DNA from: Pontibacter mangrovi | GTDB lineage: Bacteria; Bacteroidota; Bacteroidia; Cytophagales; Hymenobacteraceae | Reading direction: 5' to 3' | NCBI RefSeq assembly: GCF_006385705.1 | Contig: NZ_VFRQ01000012.1 | Coordinates: 49,238-113,237, forward strand | Length of the DNA stretch: 64,000 nt | Shown here: piece after piece, positions 25,785-34,010 of the stretch | How positions within the stretch are numbered: the stretch's first letter is position 1 | How the letters are laid out: each line of letters opens with the position of its first letter | Notes under the pieces: model-generated | What the model saw: the letters and a program-made list of their open reading frames with translations, nothing else | Database searches by the model: none | Told to the model about the DNA's origin: nothing | Position numbers and translations under genes: made by a program

Positions 25785-26924
25785 ATGAATTCAAGATTCA
25801 AATATATCCTTATGCCCCTACTGGTGGGCGCCGTTACATTTTCTTGCGAGCAAAAAGACCTTGATGAGGTGACACCAAACGGCGGTTTCAACGCCGAAAC
25901 AACAGCAAACGCTACGTCAGCTAACTACATTTTCCAGGAGACATTCGAAGGATCTTCTGCTTTCAGTGGCCGTCACACGCAGTTCGGTTCTTCTTACTCT
26001 TTCCAGATGGTGGACAACCCTGTGTACAGCGGTTCTAAGTCTGGCCGTTTTGAGCTGCGCAGCTCAGACCAGGAAGTAGCCAACGGCACAAGAGCGGAGG
26101 TGATTGTAGCTGACCCGGCAACAAACAAAAACAGATGGTATAGCTTTGCTGTATACTTCCCGTCTAAAGACTATGCTTATGACTCTGGAAGCGAAGTGAT
26201 TAGCCAGTGGTGGCAAACTTCAGGCAGCACGCAGGCCACTTCACTGCGCGTACGCAAAGACAGGCTGATCCTGAGAACTGGTAACAACTCCAGCTCACTG
26301 AAGGAAATCGACCTGGGCCAGATCTCTAAAGACAACTGGCAGGAGTATGTGTTCCACTTTGTGCACTCTAACGGTAGCGACGGTCTGATCGAGGTCTGGA
26401 GAAACGGCACTAAGATTCTGGAGCACACAGGTGGCAACATGTACAATGACAAGATGCCTAACTGGAAAATTGGTGTGTACAAGGCCAGCTGGAACAACGG
26501 CGAGACCGAGACTTCTAAGCGCGTGCTTTACTACGACAACATTCGTGTAGGAAACGAGAATGCCAGCCTTGCTGACATGACAACCTCTACTTCTGACGCC
26601 CCAGCCCCGTCTGAGCCAGTAGTTGAGGAGCCGGCAACAGAAGCCCCGGTAGTTGAAGAGCCAGCTACAGAAGAGCCGGCAACAGAAGCCCCAGTGGTAG
26701 AAGAGCCAGCAACCGAGGAGCCAGCAGTAGAAGAACCTGCAACAGAGGAGCCTGTAGTTGAGGAGCCAGCGACTGAAGAGCCTGCGCCATCTGAGCCAGT
26801 GGTAGAGGAGCCGGTAAGAGAAACTACTCCTTCTGGTAACCACGAGAGAAGAGACAGAAGAGAATACAGACAGAGCAGAGGCGATTACAGCCATTCTTCC
26901 TGGAAGTCTTCTAGCAGACGTTAA
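25785..26924 (+). CDS. Heparin-lyase-I-like lipoprotein with acidic VEEPATE repeats
   Basis: A 379-residue lipoprotein (lipobox TFS-Cys20). Residues ~48-262 match the polysaccharide lyase family related to heparin lyase I: SGKSGRFELRS-type strand, GTRAEVIV, SEVISQWWQ, TSLRVRKDRLILRT, HFVHS and IGVYKASWNNGE. Residues ~275-345 are a tandem acidic repeat of the VEEPATEEP type, followed by a very basic tail (ERRDRREYRQSR ... KSSSRR). The repeat-plus-basic tail could span the cell wall region or bind an acidic polysaccharide. It has a paralogue at 29083-29934 lacking the repeat. Enzyme activity is plausible but unproven; it may trim the cell's own polysaccharide. Confidence 0.8.
   Translation: MNSRFKYILMPLLVGAVTFSCEQKDLDEVTPNGGFNAETTANATSANYIFQETFEGSSAFSGRHTQFGSSYSFQMVDNPVYSGSKSGRFELRSSDQEVANGTRAEVIVADPATNKNRWYSFAVYFPSKDYAYDSGSEVISQWWQTSGSTQATSLRVRKDRLILRTGNNSSSLKEIDLGQISKDNWQEYVFHFVHSNGSDGLIEVWRNGTKILEHTGGNMYNDKMPNWKIGVYKASWNNGETETSKRVLYYDNIRVGNENASLADMTTSTSDAPAPSEPVVEEPATEAPVVEEPATEEPATEAPVVEEPATEEPAVEEPATEEPVVEEPATEEPAPSEPVVEEPVRETTPSGNHERRDRREYRQSRGDYSHSSWKSSSRR
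26617..26815 (+). repeat. In-frame tandem repeat encoding VEEPATE units
   Basis: About ten imperfect units of GTTGAGGAGCCGGCAACAGA-like sequence code for Val-Glu-Glu-Pro-Ala-Thr-Glu. Third-position differences between copies suggest the protein repeat is under selection. Copy number is likely to vary between strains. Confidence 0.85.
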
Positions 26925-26990
26925 TCTCAAGCCTTACTTGCTAGTATTTGCAAAGCTAGTATAACCAGACAACCCGTCTGAGATACCTGA

Positions 26991-27025
26991 AAAAGCAGCT
27001 AAATTAATTTTAGCTGCTTTTTTTA
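26991..27025 (+). terminator. Terminator after the lyase-like lipoprotein gene
   Basis: Arms GCAGCTAAA (26995-27003) and TTTAGCTGC (27009-27017), preceded by AAAA and followed by a run of eight T residues. Confidence 0.9.
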
Positions 27026-27356
27026 TTGCCAATGCGTTGACTGTCAGTTTGGTATGGTGGTATTTGCCTGTCGGCCTTGTCAACCTCATGCTTTAATGTG
27101 TCTTGTGTTATATTGCACCCGTGCCTTAACCTCTTCTCCGCAAATAAGCTTTTAGTTGCATCTTAAAACCATAGTGTATTCCTAATACTTCAGGGCTGTA
27201 ATCACTTAACACGCATAATCAATACACTCATCCTGCTTTTAAAGCCTTTCACCCCTCTTATTATTATTTTACCTAATTTAAGTCCAAAATTGAATCTAAT
27301 ATGAACAATTTAAGTATAATGTTTATGAATATTTCATAAAAAACTATAAACAAAAT

Positions 27357-27643
27357 AGCGCATTACCCAATGTCTCCAGGAACAAGCACTAGCCTTAAAA
27401 AACCGGCCAGGACTACCATTGCTGTTCGTTAGGAGCAAAGCGTGCAGACGCAGCAGGTGCGTCGCAGTTTGTGGGCCCGACAGGGTTAAGAGGACTAAGT
27501 ATAACATAGGGTATAAGTTTTGGCGCAGCGCCATAAAGTATAGCAGGCATCAGGTTGCGTAGCCGAAGGATTGAATGAGGAGGAGAACAGTGAGAAAGCA
27601 GAATTGAGGGAAAACGATTAGCACACCAATTAAGGGGTATAGT
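27357..27643 (+). ncRNA. Structured leader or dispersed-repeat candidate upstream of the EPS operon
   Basis: A higher-GC island in AT-rich spacer. It contains hairpin GACGCA (27447-27452)/TGCGTC (27458-27463) and hairpin TGGCGC-A-GCGCCA (27521-27533), plus several AAGTATA copies. Minus-strand frames across it look like the small spurious proteins that arise from repeated non-coding elements. It ends at the ATG of the first polysaccharide gene, so a long 5' leader is possible. This is pattern-based only. Confidence 0.3.
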
Positions 27644-29026
27644 ATGAATAACCATCGACACATAGAGCCTTCCTACTACCTTGGAGGAGACTTGTTCACG
27701 TTAACCATAGCTTTTTTTATCTCCATCTATTTTTTTAACGACAGCACCTTTAAGGAACTGGACTGGGGACTATTTTCAGGTGTCATACTTCTGTGGTTCC
27801 TTATCGTGCACTGGAGAAACCTCTACGCCATCAACCTCAACGATTTAAGCACCAGGGTCCTGCACTTTGTAAAAGCCTATGCTATACTCATAGCTATTTG
27901 TTTTCTGTTCTACACCATCTCGCCGGTTCCTATTACAAACCTGCCCACCATGGTGGCCTTTGCCATTGCTTTTCCGGTGCTGGGTATAGCCGTTAACATG
28001 CTGGTACTGAACTACGTGAACTACCTGAAGGCGCAGAACCGCAACCAGCACTTTACACTGGTTGCCGGCATAGGGGGCACAGCGGAGGCGGTTGAGAAAC
28101 AGCTGCTTGCCTACAGCGAGCCAGGGCGTGTGGTGAAAGGGTTTATAAACTGCAGAAGAAGGCGAGACTGCCTGGTGCCGCAAGAAAAGATTGTGAGCGA
28201 CCTGGACCACATCCAGGACTACCTGAAGTATAACCAGGTGGATGAAATCGTGATAGCCCTGCCTGCCAAAAAAACGAAGAAGATCAGAAGCATTGTGGCG
28301 GCAGCCGATTACTACGGCGTGCGCGTAAAGTACATCCCCGATTACCAGGACTTGTTCGGGAACAACTACAAGGTGATCCGGTACGGCGGGCTGGATGTGG
28401 TGAACGTGCGGCAAATGCCGCTGGACGAGACCTTCTCCTTCTTTATGAAGAACACCTTCGATAAGGTCTTCTCCAGCGCTGCCCTCGTGTTTCTGTTCCC
28501 GTTGTTTGTGTTGCTGGCCGTGCTGATAAAGCTGGACTCGCCGGGGCCTGTGTTTTACTACCCAACGCGCATCGGAAAAGGAGGCAAGCCCTTTAAAGTG
28601 ATCAAGTTCAGGAGTATGCGGGTAAACGACAACCCCGACGCAGGCATCCTCTCCACCAGAAAGGACGATGACAGGATTACCCGGCTGGGCAAAGTGCTTA
28701 GGAAGTATAGCCTGGATGAGCTGCCGCAGTTTGTGAATGTGCTTTTGGGCGACATGAGCGTGGTGGGGCCACGCCCGCACCGCAGTTTCCTGAACCAGCA
28801 GCTGCAAGCCTCCGAAGACAAGTATATGATCAGGCACTACTTTAAGCCCGGTATAACCGGCTGGGCCCAGGTAAACGGCTGGCGAGGGCCTACAGAAACC
28901 AAAGAGCAGAAAAGCCAGCGCACCCTGCACGACCTGTGGTACATGGAGAACTGGTCGCTGTGGCTCGATCTCAAAATCATTTACCGAACCATCTTTGGGA
29001 AAGATACCCATAAAAGTGCCTTTTAA
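27644..29026 (+). CDS. Polyprenyl-phosphate sugar phosphotransferase (WcaJ/WbaP type)
   Basis: A 460-residue initiating enzyme of polysaccharide synthesis, which attaches the first sugar-1-phosphate to undecaprenyl phosphate. It has four N-terminal membrane helices (about 12-125), a CoA-binding-like Rossmann domain (about 140-255), a further membrane segment (SSAALVFLFPLFVLLAVLIK, ~275-295) and the catalytic bacterial sugar transferase domain. That domain contains DSPGPVFYYPTRIGKGGKPF, KFRSMRVN, KYSLDELPQFVNVLLGDMSVVGPRP and PGITGWAQVNGWRG, all conserved. The Asp-Glu in LDELPQ is catalytic. It opens the plus-strand arm of the cluster after a 280-base structured leader. Confidence 0.95.
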   Translation: MNNHRHIEPSYYLGGDLFTLTIAFFISIYFFNDSTFKELDWGLFSGVILLWFLIVHWRNLYAINLNDLSTRVLHFVKAYAILIAICFLFYTISPVPITNLPTMVAFAIAFPVLGIAVNMLVLNYVNYLKAQNRNQHFTLVAGIGGTAEAVEKQLLAYSEPGRVVKGFINCRRRRDCLVPQEKIVSDLDHIQDYLKYNQVDEIVIALPAKKTKKIRSIVAAADYYGVRVKYIPDYQDLFGNNYKVIRYGGLDVVNVRQMPLDETFSFFMKNTFDKVFSSAALVFLFPLFVLLAVLIKLDSPGPVFYYPTRIGKGGKPFKVIKFRSMRVNDNPDAGILSTRKDDDRITRLGKVLRKYSLDELPQFVNVLLGDMSVVGPRPHRSFLNQQLQASEDKYMIRHYFKPGITGWAQVNGWRGPTETKEQKSQRTLHDLWYMENWSLWLDLKIIYRTIFGKDTHKSAF

Positions 29027-29082
29027 GTATGGCCGCAGAAACAGCGATTTACAGGTATCACCAGGAGCCAGGGGAGTGAAGT

Positions 29083-29934
29083 ATGGGCAGGGGCGATTTT
29101 AGCAGATTACTTACCCTTGTTCTTCTTTTGCTGGCCTTAGCCGCTGTACCCGAAAAAGACCTTCCAGGGTGTTCTGTTTTGGAGCCATTGCTTGCCAAGG
29201 CCTCCGCGCATTTCGCCCCCATGCAGGCTGGCTACAACCAGCAGGAGGTGCCTGATGAAATAACTTTTGAGGAGGAACCTCCTTTTAGCGACGAGCAGCT
29301 ACAGGTTGCCACGCCCTATGCCTTTAGGCTGGAGACCGACACTGTTTTTAGCGGCGATAAGTCCGGCAGGTTTGAGTTAAGGTATGGAGACCCGCAAGTG
29401 CAGCACGGCACCCGCGCCGAGCTGATTGTGCACGGCAGGCCGTCAGGAGACGAAAGGTGGTATCGCTTTGCCTTGTACGCACCCGCCACCGGCTATGCCC
29501 CCGACACGGCCAGCGACGTCATCAGCCAGTGGTGGCAAACTTCACGTAGCACGCAGGCTACCTCGCTTAGGGTGCTGAACGACCGGCTTATACTTCGGAC
29601 AGGGGCGCACCCCGACTCACTGGAAGAAGTGGACATAGGACGACTGCAAAAGAACACATGGCAGGTCTTTGTCTTTCACTTCATCCACTCGGCGGGGCCG
29701 GAGGGCTTGCTGGAAGTATGGTGTAACGGCAAAAAGCTGCTGCAACGTCGCGGAGGCAACATGTATGCCATGAGGCTGCCTTACTGGAAGGTCGGAATTT
29801 ACAAAGCCAGCTGGAACAACGGCAAAACCGCAGCGGCAAAACGTGTGCTTTTCTTTGATAACATCCTGATAAGCGATACGGCTATTTATACAGCAAAAGC
29901 AGATCAAGATCATAAAGTGCCTTCCCTAAAATAG
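29083..29934 (+). CDS. Heparin-lyase-I-like exported protein, second copy
   Basis: 283 residues with an N-terminal hydrophobic signal sequence (RLLTLVLLLLALAAV). It has the same core as the 25785-26924 protein: SGDKSGRFELRYG, GTRAELIVHG, DVISQWWQTS, TSLRVLNDRLILRTG, FHFIHS and VGIYKASWNNGK. It lacks the acidic repeat and the basic tail. It sits between the initiating transferase and the deacetylase in a likely operon, so it probably acts on the polymer made here, for example as a lyase for chain-length control or turnover. Catalytic residues cannot be assigned with certainty. Confidence 0.78.
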   Translation: MGRGDFSRLLTLVLLLLALAAVPEKDLPGCSVLEPLLAKASAHFAPMQAGYNQQEVPDEITFEEEPPFSDEQLQVATPYAFRLETDTVFSGDKSGRFELRYGDPQVQHGTRAELIVHGRPSGDERWYRFALYAPATGYAPDTASDVISQWWQTSRSTQATSLRVLNDRLILRTGAHPDSLEEVDIGRLQKNTWQVFVFHFIHSAGPEGLLEVWCNGKKLLQRRGGNMYAMRLPYWKVGIYKASWNNGKTAAAKRVLFFDNILISDTAIYTAKADQDHKVPSLK

Positions 29935-30094
29935 TTTAGCTTTTTATTTATTTAATCAAAAATTTGGCAGCTATTTAATGTAAATATGCGTAGATAAAAT
30001 ATGTTTTTAATAAAATGGTTCACCTTGCTTTTCAGGTATCCTCTATAACCATACCTAACCTTATATCTGTTAAACAGCCTGCAACTTAAACTTT

Positions 30095-31087
30095 ATGGAC
30101 TGGAACGTTAGAAACTTATTAACATGTGCTTTTGCTTATATCCTCATCCTGTTAGGCTTCGTGAAACGTGCCAAGAAAAAAGCGCTAAGCGGCGACCGCA
30201 TGATCGTTTTATACTTTCATAACCCCACCAGAAATGAGTTTAAGAGTTGTGTGAAGTGGCTGAAAAAGAACGGCTTTGTGTTCCTGAGTATGGCTGACCT
30301 GGACGAGATAAGGCTACAGGACCTGCCCCTGCCAAAGGGGGGCGTGCTGCTTACCCTCGACGATGGCTGGCAGACCAACGAGGCGAACGTGATAGAGCTG
30401 GCCGAGGAATACCAGGTGCCGATCACTATTTTTGTTTCTTCGGAGCCGGTAGAGCAGGGCGTGTATTGGTGGAGTTACCTGGACAGGGCGGAAGAGCTAA
30501 ACCTTAAGCTGCCGCTAAAGGCATCCCTTAAAAAAGTGGCGAATGCCGAGCGCATGGAAATGCTCAAAAGCATCCGTGAGCAAGTGCCCCTTCCCCGGGA
30601 AGCCATGACTATTCAGCAGGTAAGCAAAGTGGCCAACTCTAAATACGTCACCATCGGCGGCCACACGCATACCCATCCCATACTGGTAAACTGTACTACA
30701 TCAGAGTTGTTTTCGGAGTTGAAGACTTCCAAGGAAAAGCTGGAAACCTGGACGGGAAAGCGCGTAAAATATTTTGCCTATCCCAACGGAGACTACGGCA
30801 AACGCGAGATTGGGGTGCTGTCGGACTTGCGCTACAAGATGGCCTTTACCTGCGAGCCCCGGTTCCTGACCAAGGAATGCCTGGCCAACAACTATGCCCT
30901 GCCGCGCTTCGGTTTAGTAGAGGGAGCCTCTATGGCAGAGAATATCTGCCGGATGGTCGGGCTTTGGAAGCCCCTGATGCTTAGTCTCAAGCGCCCCAGC
31001 AGGAGGAAACCGGCCAGGAAATCAGCGGCATCGCCAGACGGCTATAGTATAGACAAGCCCGAGCCAGAGGCTGTCGCTACCATTTAG
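30095..31087 (+). CDS. Polysaccharide deacetylase (CE4/NodB-like), membrane-anchored
   Basis: 330 residues: an N-terminal hydrophobic anchor (about 8-22), then a NodB-homology domain. The metal-binding signature is TLDDGW (the two Asp near residue 90) and HTHTHP (near residue 191), with a later YPNGDYG motif. These enzymes remove N- or O-acetyl groups from polysaccharides using a divalent metal. The C-terminal ~35 residues are basic and disordered. It lies between a lyase-like protein and a CelD-like acyltransferase, suggesting remodelling of amino-sugar acyl groups. Confidence 0.87.
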   Translation: MDWNVRNLLTCAFAYILILLGFVKRAKKKALSGDRMIVLYFHNPTRNEFKSCVKWLKKNGFVFLSMADLDEIRLQDLPLPKGGVLLTLDDGWQTNEANVIELAEEYQVPITIFVSSEPVEQGVYWWSYLDRAEELNLKLPLKASLKKVANAERMEMLKSIREQVPLPREAMTIQQVSKVANSKYVTIGGHTHTHPILVNCTTSELFSELKTSKEKLETWTGKRVKYFAYPNGDYGKREIGVLSDLRYKMAFTCEPRFLTKECLANNYALPRFGLVEGASMAENICRMVGLWKPLMLSLKRPSRRKPARKSAASPDGYSIDKPEPEAVATI

Positions 31088-31095
31088 TTTCTCCC

Positions 31096-31103
31096 TATGT
31101 TTG
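31096..31103 (+). promoter_or_regulatory. TATGTTTG, possible -7 element
   Basis: The sequence fits TAnnTTTG and lies 24 bases before the start of the CelD-like gene, in the 40-base gap after the deacetylase gene. No -33 box is evident, so an internal promoter is only possible. Confidence 0.2.
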
Positions 31104-31127
31104 TTCACCCTGATTTCATAGATTATT

Positions 31128-32807
31128 ATGCAGCAGACCTATACCTTATCACCACAAACGCTAGCCAAAACAGAGGTTTATGTTGGCGCTAAAGCACTGG
31201 CGCTTTTTGCAGACGAGGATTTTATCACAGCCTGGAATGAGCTATACGAGCAATGCGACTGGGCCACGGTTTTCCAGAGCAGCGCCTTCGTTGAAACCTG
31301 GTACAACAGCTTCGGCAATTTGTACGAGCCGGTCATCGTGAAGCGAGAGGAGAATGGGCAGTTAACTGGTCTGCTGACCCTTGCCCGCGGCGTGGAAAAG
31401 CTTGGGATAACGGCTGCCGGGGGCTGGGATGCCTATTACCATACCTGGCTCGTCACCGAGAACGATCAAGACCGCTTTATACGGAGTGCCCTGGCAGCGG
31501 TGCGGAAGCGTTTCCCGGGGCAAAAGGTCATGTTTAAGTATATTCCCCCGAACACGCCGCTTTCCTGGCTACATACCGATGCGTTCTGGCGCCGCCGCTA
31601 TGTCATCCGGCCTTTTAAAAGACCCGTGATGGAGTTCACGAACCCGGAGGTGCAGCAGCTGTTCCGCAAAAAGCAGTTCCGGGAGTGCCGCAACCGCCTG
31701 GCCCGGCTGGGGGAACTGCGCTACGAACAGGTAAAGGACTTAGAAACGTTTATCGCTGTAATTGATGAGTTGGCCGTGCAGTATGATTTCAGGAAAGGAG
31801 CCACCTTAAACAAACTGCCTTTCAGAAGCTGCCCGGCCAAGAAAGATTTCCTATTGGGGCTGTTTAAGCAGAACCTGCTGCATGTAACGCTTCTTAAAAT
31901 TGACGAAAAGATTATAGCTTCGCTGGTTGCCACCGAGGGCAAAGGGCAATGGCTGCATGGGGCCGGCATCAACACACACTCCCCGGAGTTTGGCAGGCAC
32001 TCACCGGGCTATGTGATCATGACCATGCTGGGGCAGCAGCTGCACGGCGAAGGTTATTTCGCTTTCGATCTCACGCCGGGGGGGCACGCCTATAAAGACC
32101 GCCTTGCCACCGGGCACGACCAGTTGTATGAGCTCACCATCACCGATTGGCAAAAGGCCTTTGCGGGCAGGCTTTTCTACGATTACCTCAAAAAGGCCAG
32201 CATGTACGGCTTATCGCGGGCGGGCATCAACCCCAAAGCGTTGCGCGGGCAGTTCGAGAGAAACATCAGCCTGGCAAAGGAGAAGGTGAAACTGGCAAAG
32301 CTCAACGGGCTTGAGGTGATCAGGGAAGGCGGCGCAAAAGAAACGGTTAGCCATACGTTTGTGCTAGGGGCACTGCGCGTGCAGCCGGAGCCTTGGTTAA
32401 GCCTGAAGCAGAACAACCTGGCCGACCTGTTAAACTACCATGTGGCAGGCGGGAAACAAACGCGCTGGGAGTTTCTGGAGGATGCGATGAGGCGACTGGA
32501 GAATGGCGAGCGTGCCTTTACCTGGGAGGAAAATGGGCAACTGAAGGCCTGCGCCTGGGTGAGAAGCCAACCTGAGGCGGGCAAAGCCAAACAGGTGCTT
32601 GATGCAACTATACCTGCGTTGGCGTCCGTGCTTTGCAGCTCCTACTTTCATCCGGATAGTAAGGCCGGCTTTCCTGGTTTTCTAGCAGCGGTATGCAAAG
32701 AAGTCCTGCCCCAGGCTGGAGACGCAGGCCTCTACGCCACGGTGAGCGACAGCGATAAGCCCTTGCAGCATACCTTGCAGGAAATAGGCTTTCAAAAGGT
32801 AAGCTAA
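31128..32807 (+). CDS. CelD/FemAB-like acyltransferase, paralogue 1
   Basis: 559 residues. The N-terminal part has the family marker CDWATVFQSSAFVETWY (~40-57). The central acyltransferase domain (about 150-330) has VQYDFRKGATLNKLPF, HVTLLKIDEKIIASLVA, LHGAGINTHSPEFGRHSPGY and FDLTPGGHAYKDRLA. A linker is followed by a C-terminal ~130-residue part with the shared pattern LADLLNYH...RWEFLEDAMRRLENGERAFTW and a GNAT-like finish (ATVSDSDKPLQHTLQEIGF). CelD/BcsL-type proteins are thought to acylate sugars or peptidoglycan-like acceptors. Two paralogues (37481-39178, 39189-40880) lie on the opposite strand of the same cluster. Confidence 0.78.
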   Translation: MQQTYTLSPQTLAKTEVYVGAKALALFADEDFITAWNELYEQCDWATVFQSSAFVETWYNSFGNLYEPVIVKREENGQLTGLLTLARGVEKLGITAAGGWDAYYHTWLVTENDQDRFIRSALAAVRKRFPGQKVMFKYIPPNTPLSWLHTDAFWRRRYVIRPFKRPVMEFTNPEVQQLFRKKQFRECRNRLARLGELRYEQVKDLETFIAVIDELAVQYDFRKGATLNKLPFRSCPAKKDFLLGLFKQNLLHVTLLKIDEKIIASLVATEGKGQWLHGAGINTHSPEFGRHSPGYVIMTMLGQQLHGEGYFAFDLTPGGHAYKDRLATGHDQLYELTITDWQKAFAGRLFYDYLKKASMYGLSRAGINPKALRGQFERNISLAKEKVKLAKLNGLEVIREGGAKETVSHTFVLGALRVQPEPWLSLKQNNLADLLNYHVAGGKQTRWEFLEDAMRRLENGERAFTWEENGQLKACAWVRSQPEAGKAKQVLDATIPALASVLCSSYFHPDSKAGFPGFLAAVCKEVLPQAGDAGLYATVSDSDKPLQHTLQEIGFQKVS

Positions 32808-32822
32808 GTATGGCTCAGGGCA

Positions 32823-32842
32823 ACAGCTATACTTTTGGCTGT
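32823..32842. terminator. Weak hairpin between converging polysaccharide arms
   Basis: ACAGC/GCTGT arms around a TATACTTTTG loop lie in the 50-base gap between the convergent genes. The stem is short, so termination is uncertain. Confidence 0.25.
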
Positions 32843-32857
32843 AAATCGAGGGCGCTC

Positions 32858-33973
32858 TTATACGATCACTTCCGTGAAATTTCTCTCTGACCGTGCCTGG
32901 CAGTCCGCCATGAGCGTGGGCTGCAGGTAAGGGCCGCTGCCGTCTAACACCGCTGCTATTTGTTCTGTGGTCTTCCTGATATCTTGGGTGCCATCTCCTA
33001 AGCGGTAGGCTTCGTGGTAGCCGACGCTATCCAGAAAATCTTTGCACTTGCGGTGGTACTCAACCAGGAAGAACGGCACCCCGGCAAAGCAGGCAAAAAT
33101 GGAGGCATGCAACCGAACAGACAACACCACGTCGCAGGACACCAACTGCCTGTACATGCAGCTGGTGTTGGGGTTGTAAGGCACAAACTCCACGTTTTCT
33201 ACTCCCTGGCTCCTCAGGTGCGAGATCACAGACAGCGTCAGCTGGGTGTCGCCTTTGGAAGCGTTCCCGTTGAACTCGATGAACCGTAGCGTTACGTTCA
33301 GATTTTTGGCAAGCGAATGCAGGAGCCGCAGCAGGTACTGCGTTCTTCTATCCTCGTTGCTTAGTTTGGTGATATCCCGGTAGCGCTCAAAATAACAGAC
33401 GCTGATGCCGATAACCTTCTGCTGGCCCTGCTGTACAGGCGGTATACTACCGTTGTAGATACGAGGCAACAGGGCGGCCAGGTCAAACGCGTTGATGGGC
33501 TTGTAAGGCAAGTGATAGCTCAACGCCAGCTCATAAGAGTATACATCCCGCAGGGCCAAAAAATCCAGACGCTTGAGGTACTCTACGATAGACTTTTCGT
33601 GTGCTATACTTTTGTAGGGCCCCAACGACACTCCAATGGCCCCTAACTTAAATCCCGAGGAGTACCTTTTCTTGAGGGCGGACACTGAGCGGAAGTGCGA
33701 CCTGTTCTGTATTTTCTCGAACGTAGAGCCCCCCGCCGAGACCACGGCGTCGGCGCTGCTTAGCCGGTACATACTTTCCAGCTTGTGCTGCCCCGGAAAA
33801 ACCTGGTTTCTCAGGCCGGCGGCCTCGTGCACTGTTTCGGGCAGGTGCTGGCCCACAAAGAAATTGTTGCTGCATTGCCAGTATTTGGCAGCGCCCCAGG
33901 CAGCTACTTCTACAAAAGCGTCATCGCCCGTGTTTTTGTAACCATAGTATCCCTCAAAGATTATTTTTTTCAT
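32858..33973 (-). CDS. Polysaccharide pyruvyl transferase family protein
   Basis: 371 residues. The N-terminus (IIFEGYYGYKNTGDDAFVEV) is the GT-B-like signature of the CsaB/WcaK family, which adds pyruvate ketals to polysaccharide sugars. The middle has ADAVVSAGGSTFEKIQ and FLALRDVYSYEL, and the C-terminal half has the nucleotide-like site VSCDVVLSVRLHASIFACFAGVPFFLVEY, with the conserved SxRLH. It is the last gene of the minus-strand run, 37 bases after the flippase gene. A pyruvylated, hence acidic, polymer is predicted. Confidence 0.88.
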   Translation of the reverse strand: MKKIIFEGYYGYKNTGDDAFVEVAAWGAAKYWQCSNNFFVGQHLPETVHEAAGLRNQVFPGQHKLESMYRLSSADAVVSAGGSTFEKIQNRSHFRSVSALKKRYSSGFKLGAIGVSLGPYKSIAHEKSIVEYLKRLDFLALRDVYSYELALSYHLPYKPINAFDLAALLPRIYNGSIPPVQQGQQKVIGISVCYFERYRDITKLSNEDRRTQYLLRLLHSLAKNLNVTLRFIEFNGNASKGDTQLTLSVISHLRSQGVENVEFVPYNPNTSCMYRQLVSCDVVLSVRLHASIFACFAGVPFFLVEYHRKCKDFLDSVGYHEAYRLGDGTQDIRKTTEQIAAVLDGSGPYLQPTLMADCQARSERNFTEVIV

Positions 33974-34010
33974 GGTGTCTAAGATGTCGTCCGTTCAAGA
34001 AGGCAATGGC

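Larger units (their letters stand above)
26925..27643. other. Intergenic region: terminator, AT-rich spacer, structured GC-rich leader
   Basis: Three parts: a terminator (26991-27021), an AT-rich spacer to about 27357, then ~280 bases of higher GC with two perfect hairpins (27447-27463 and 27521-27533) directly upstream of the polysaccharide operon's first gene. No protein product is convincing here. Confidence 0.5.

Noticed and set aside
26617..26815. Regularly repeated ~21-base units suggesting a CRISPR-like array
   Set aside because: There are no spacers; the units are contiguous, in frame, and encode VEEPATE protein repeats.
27845..29011. 388-codon minus-strand frame opposite the initiating transferase
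   Set aside because: The His/Gln-rich translation is typical of an antisense shadow, and the sense protein is clearly conserved.
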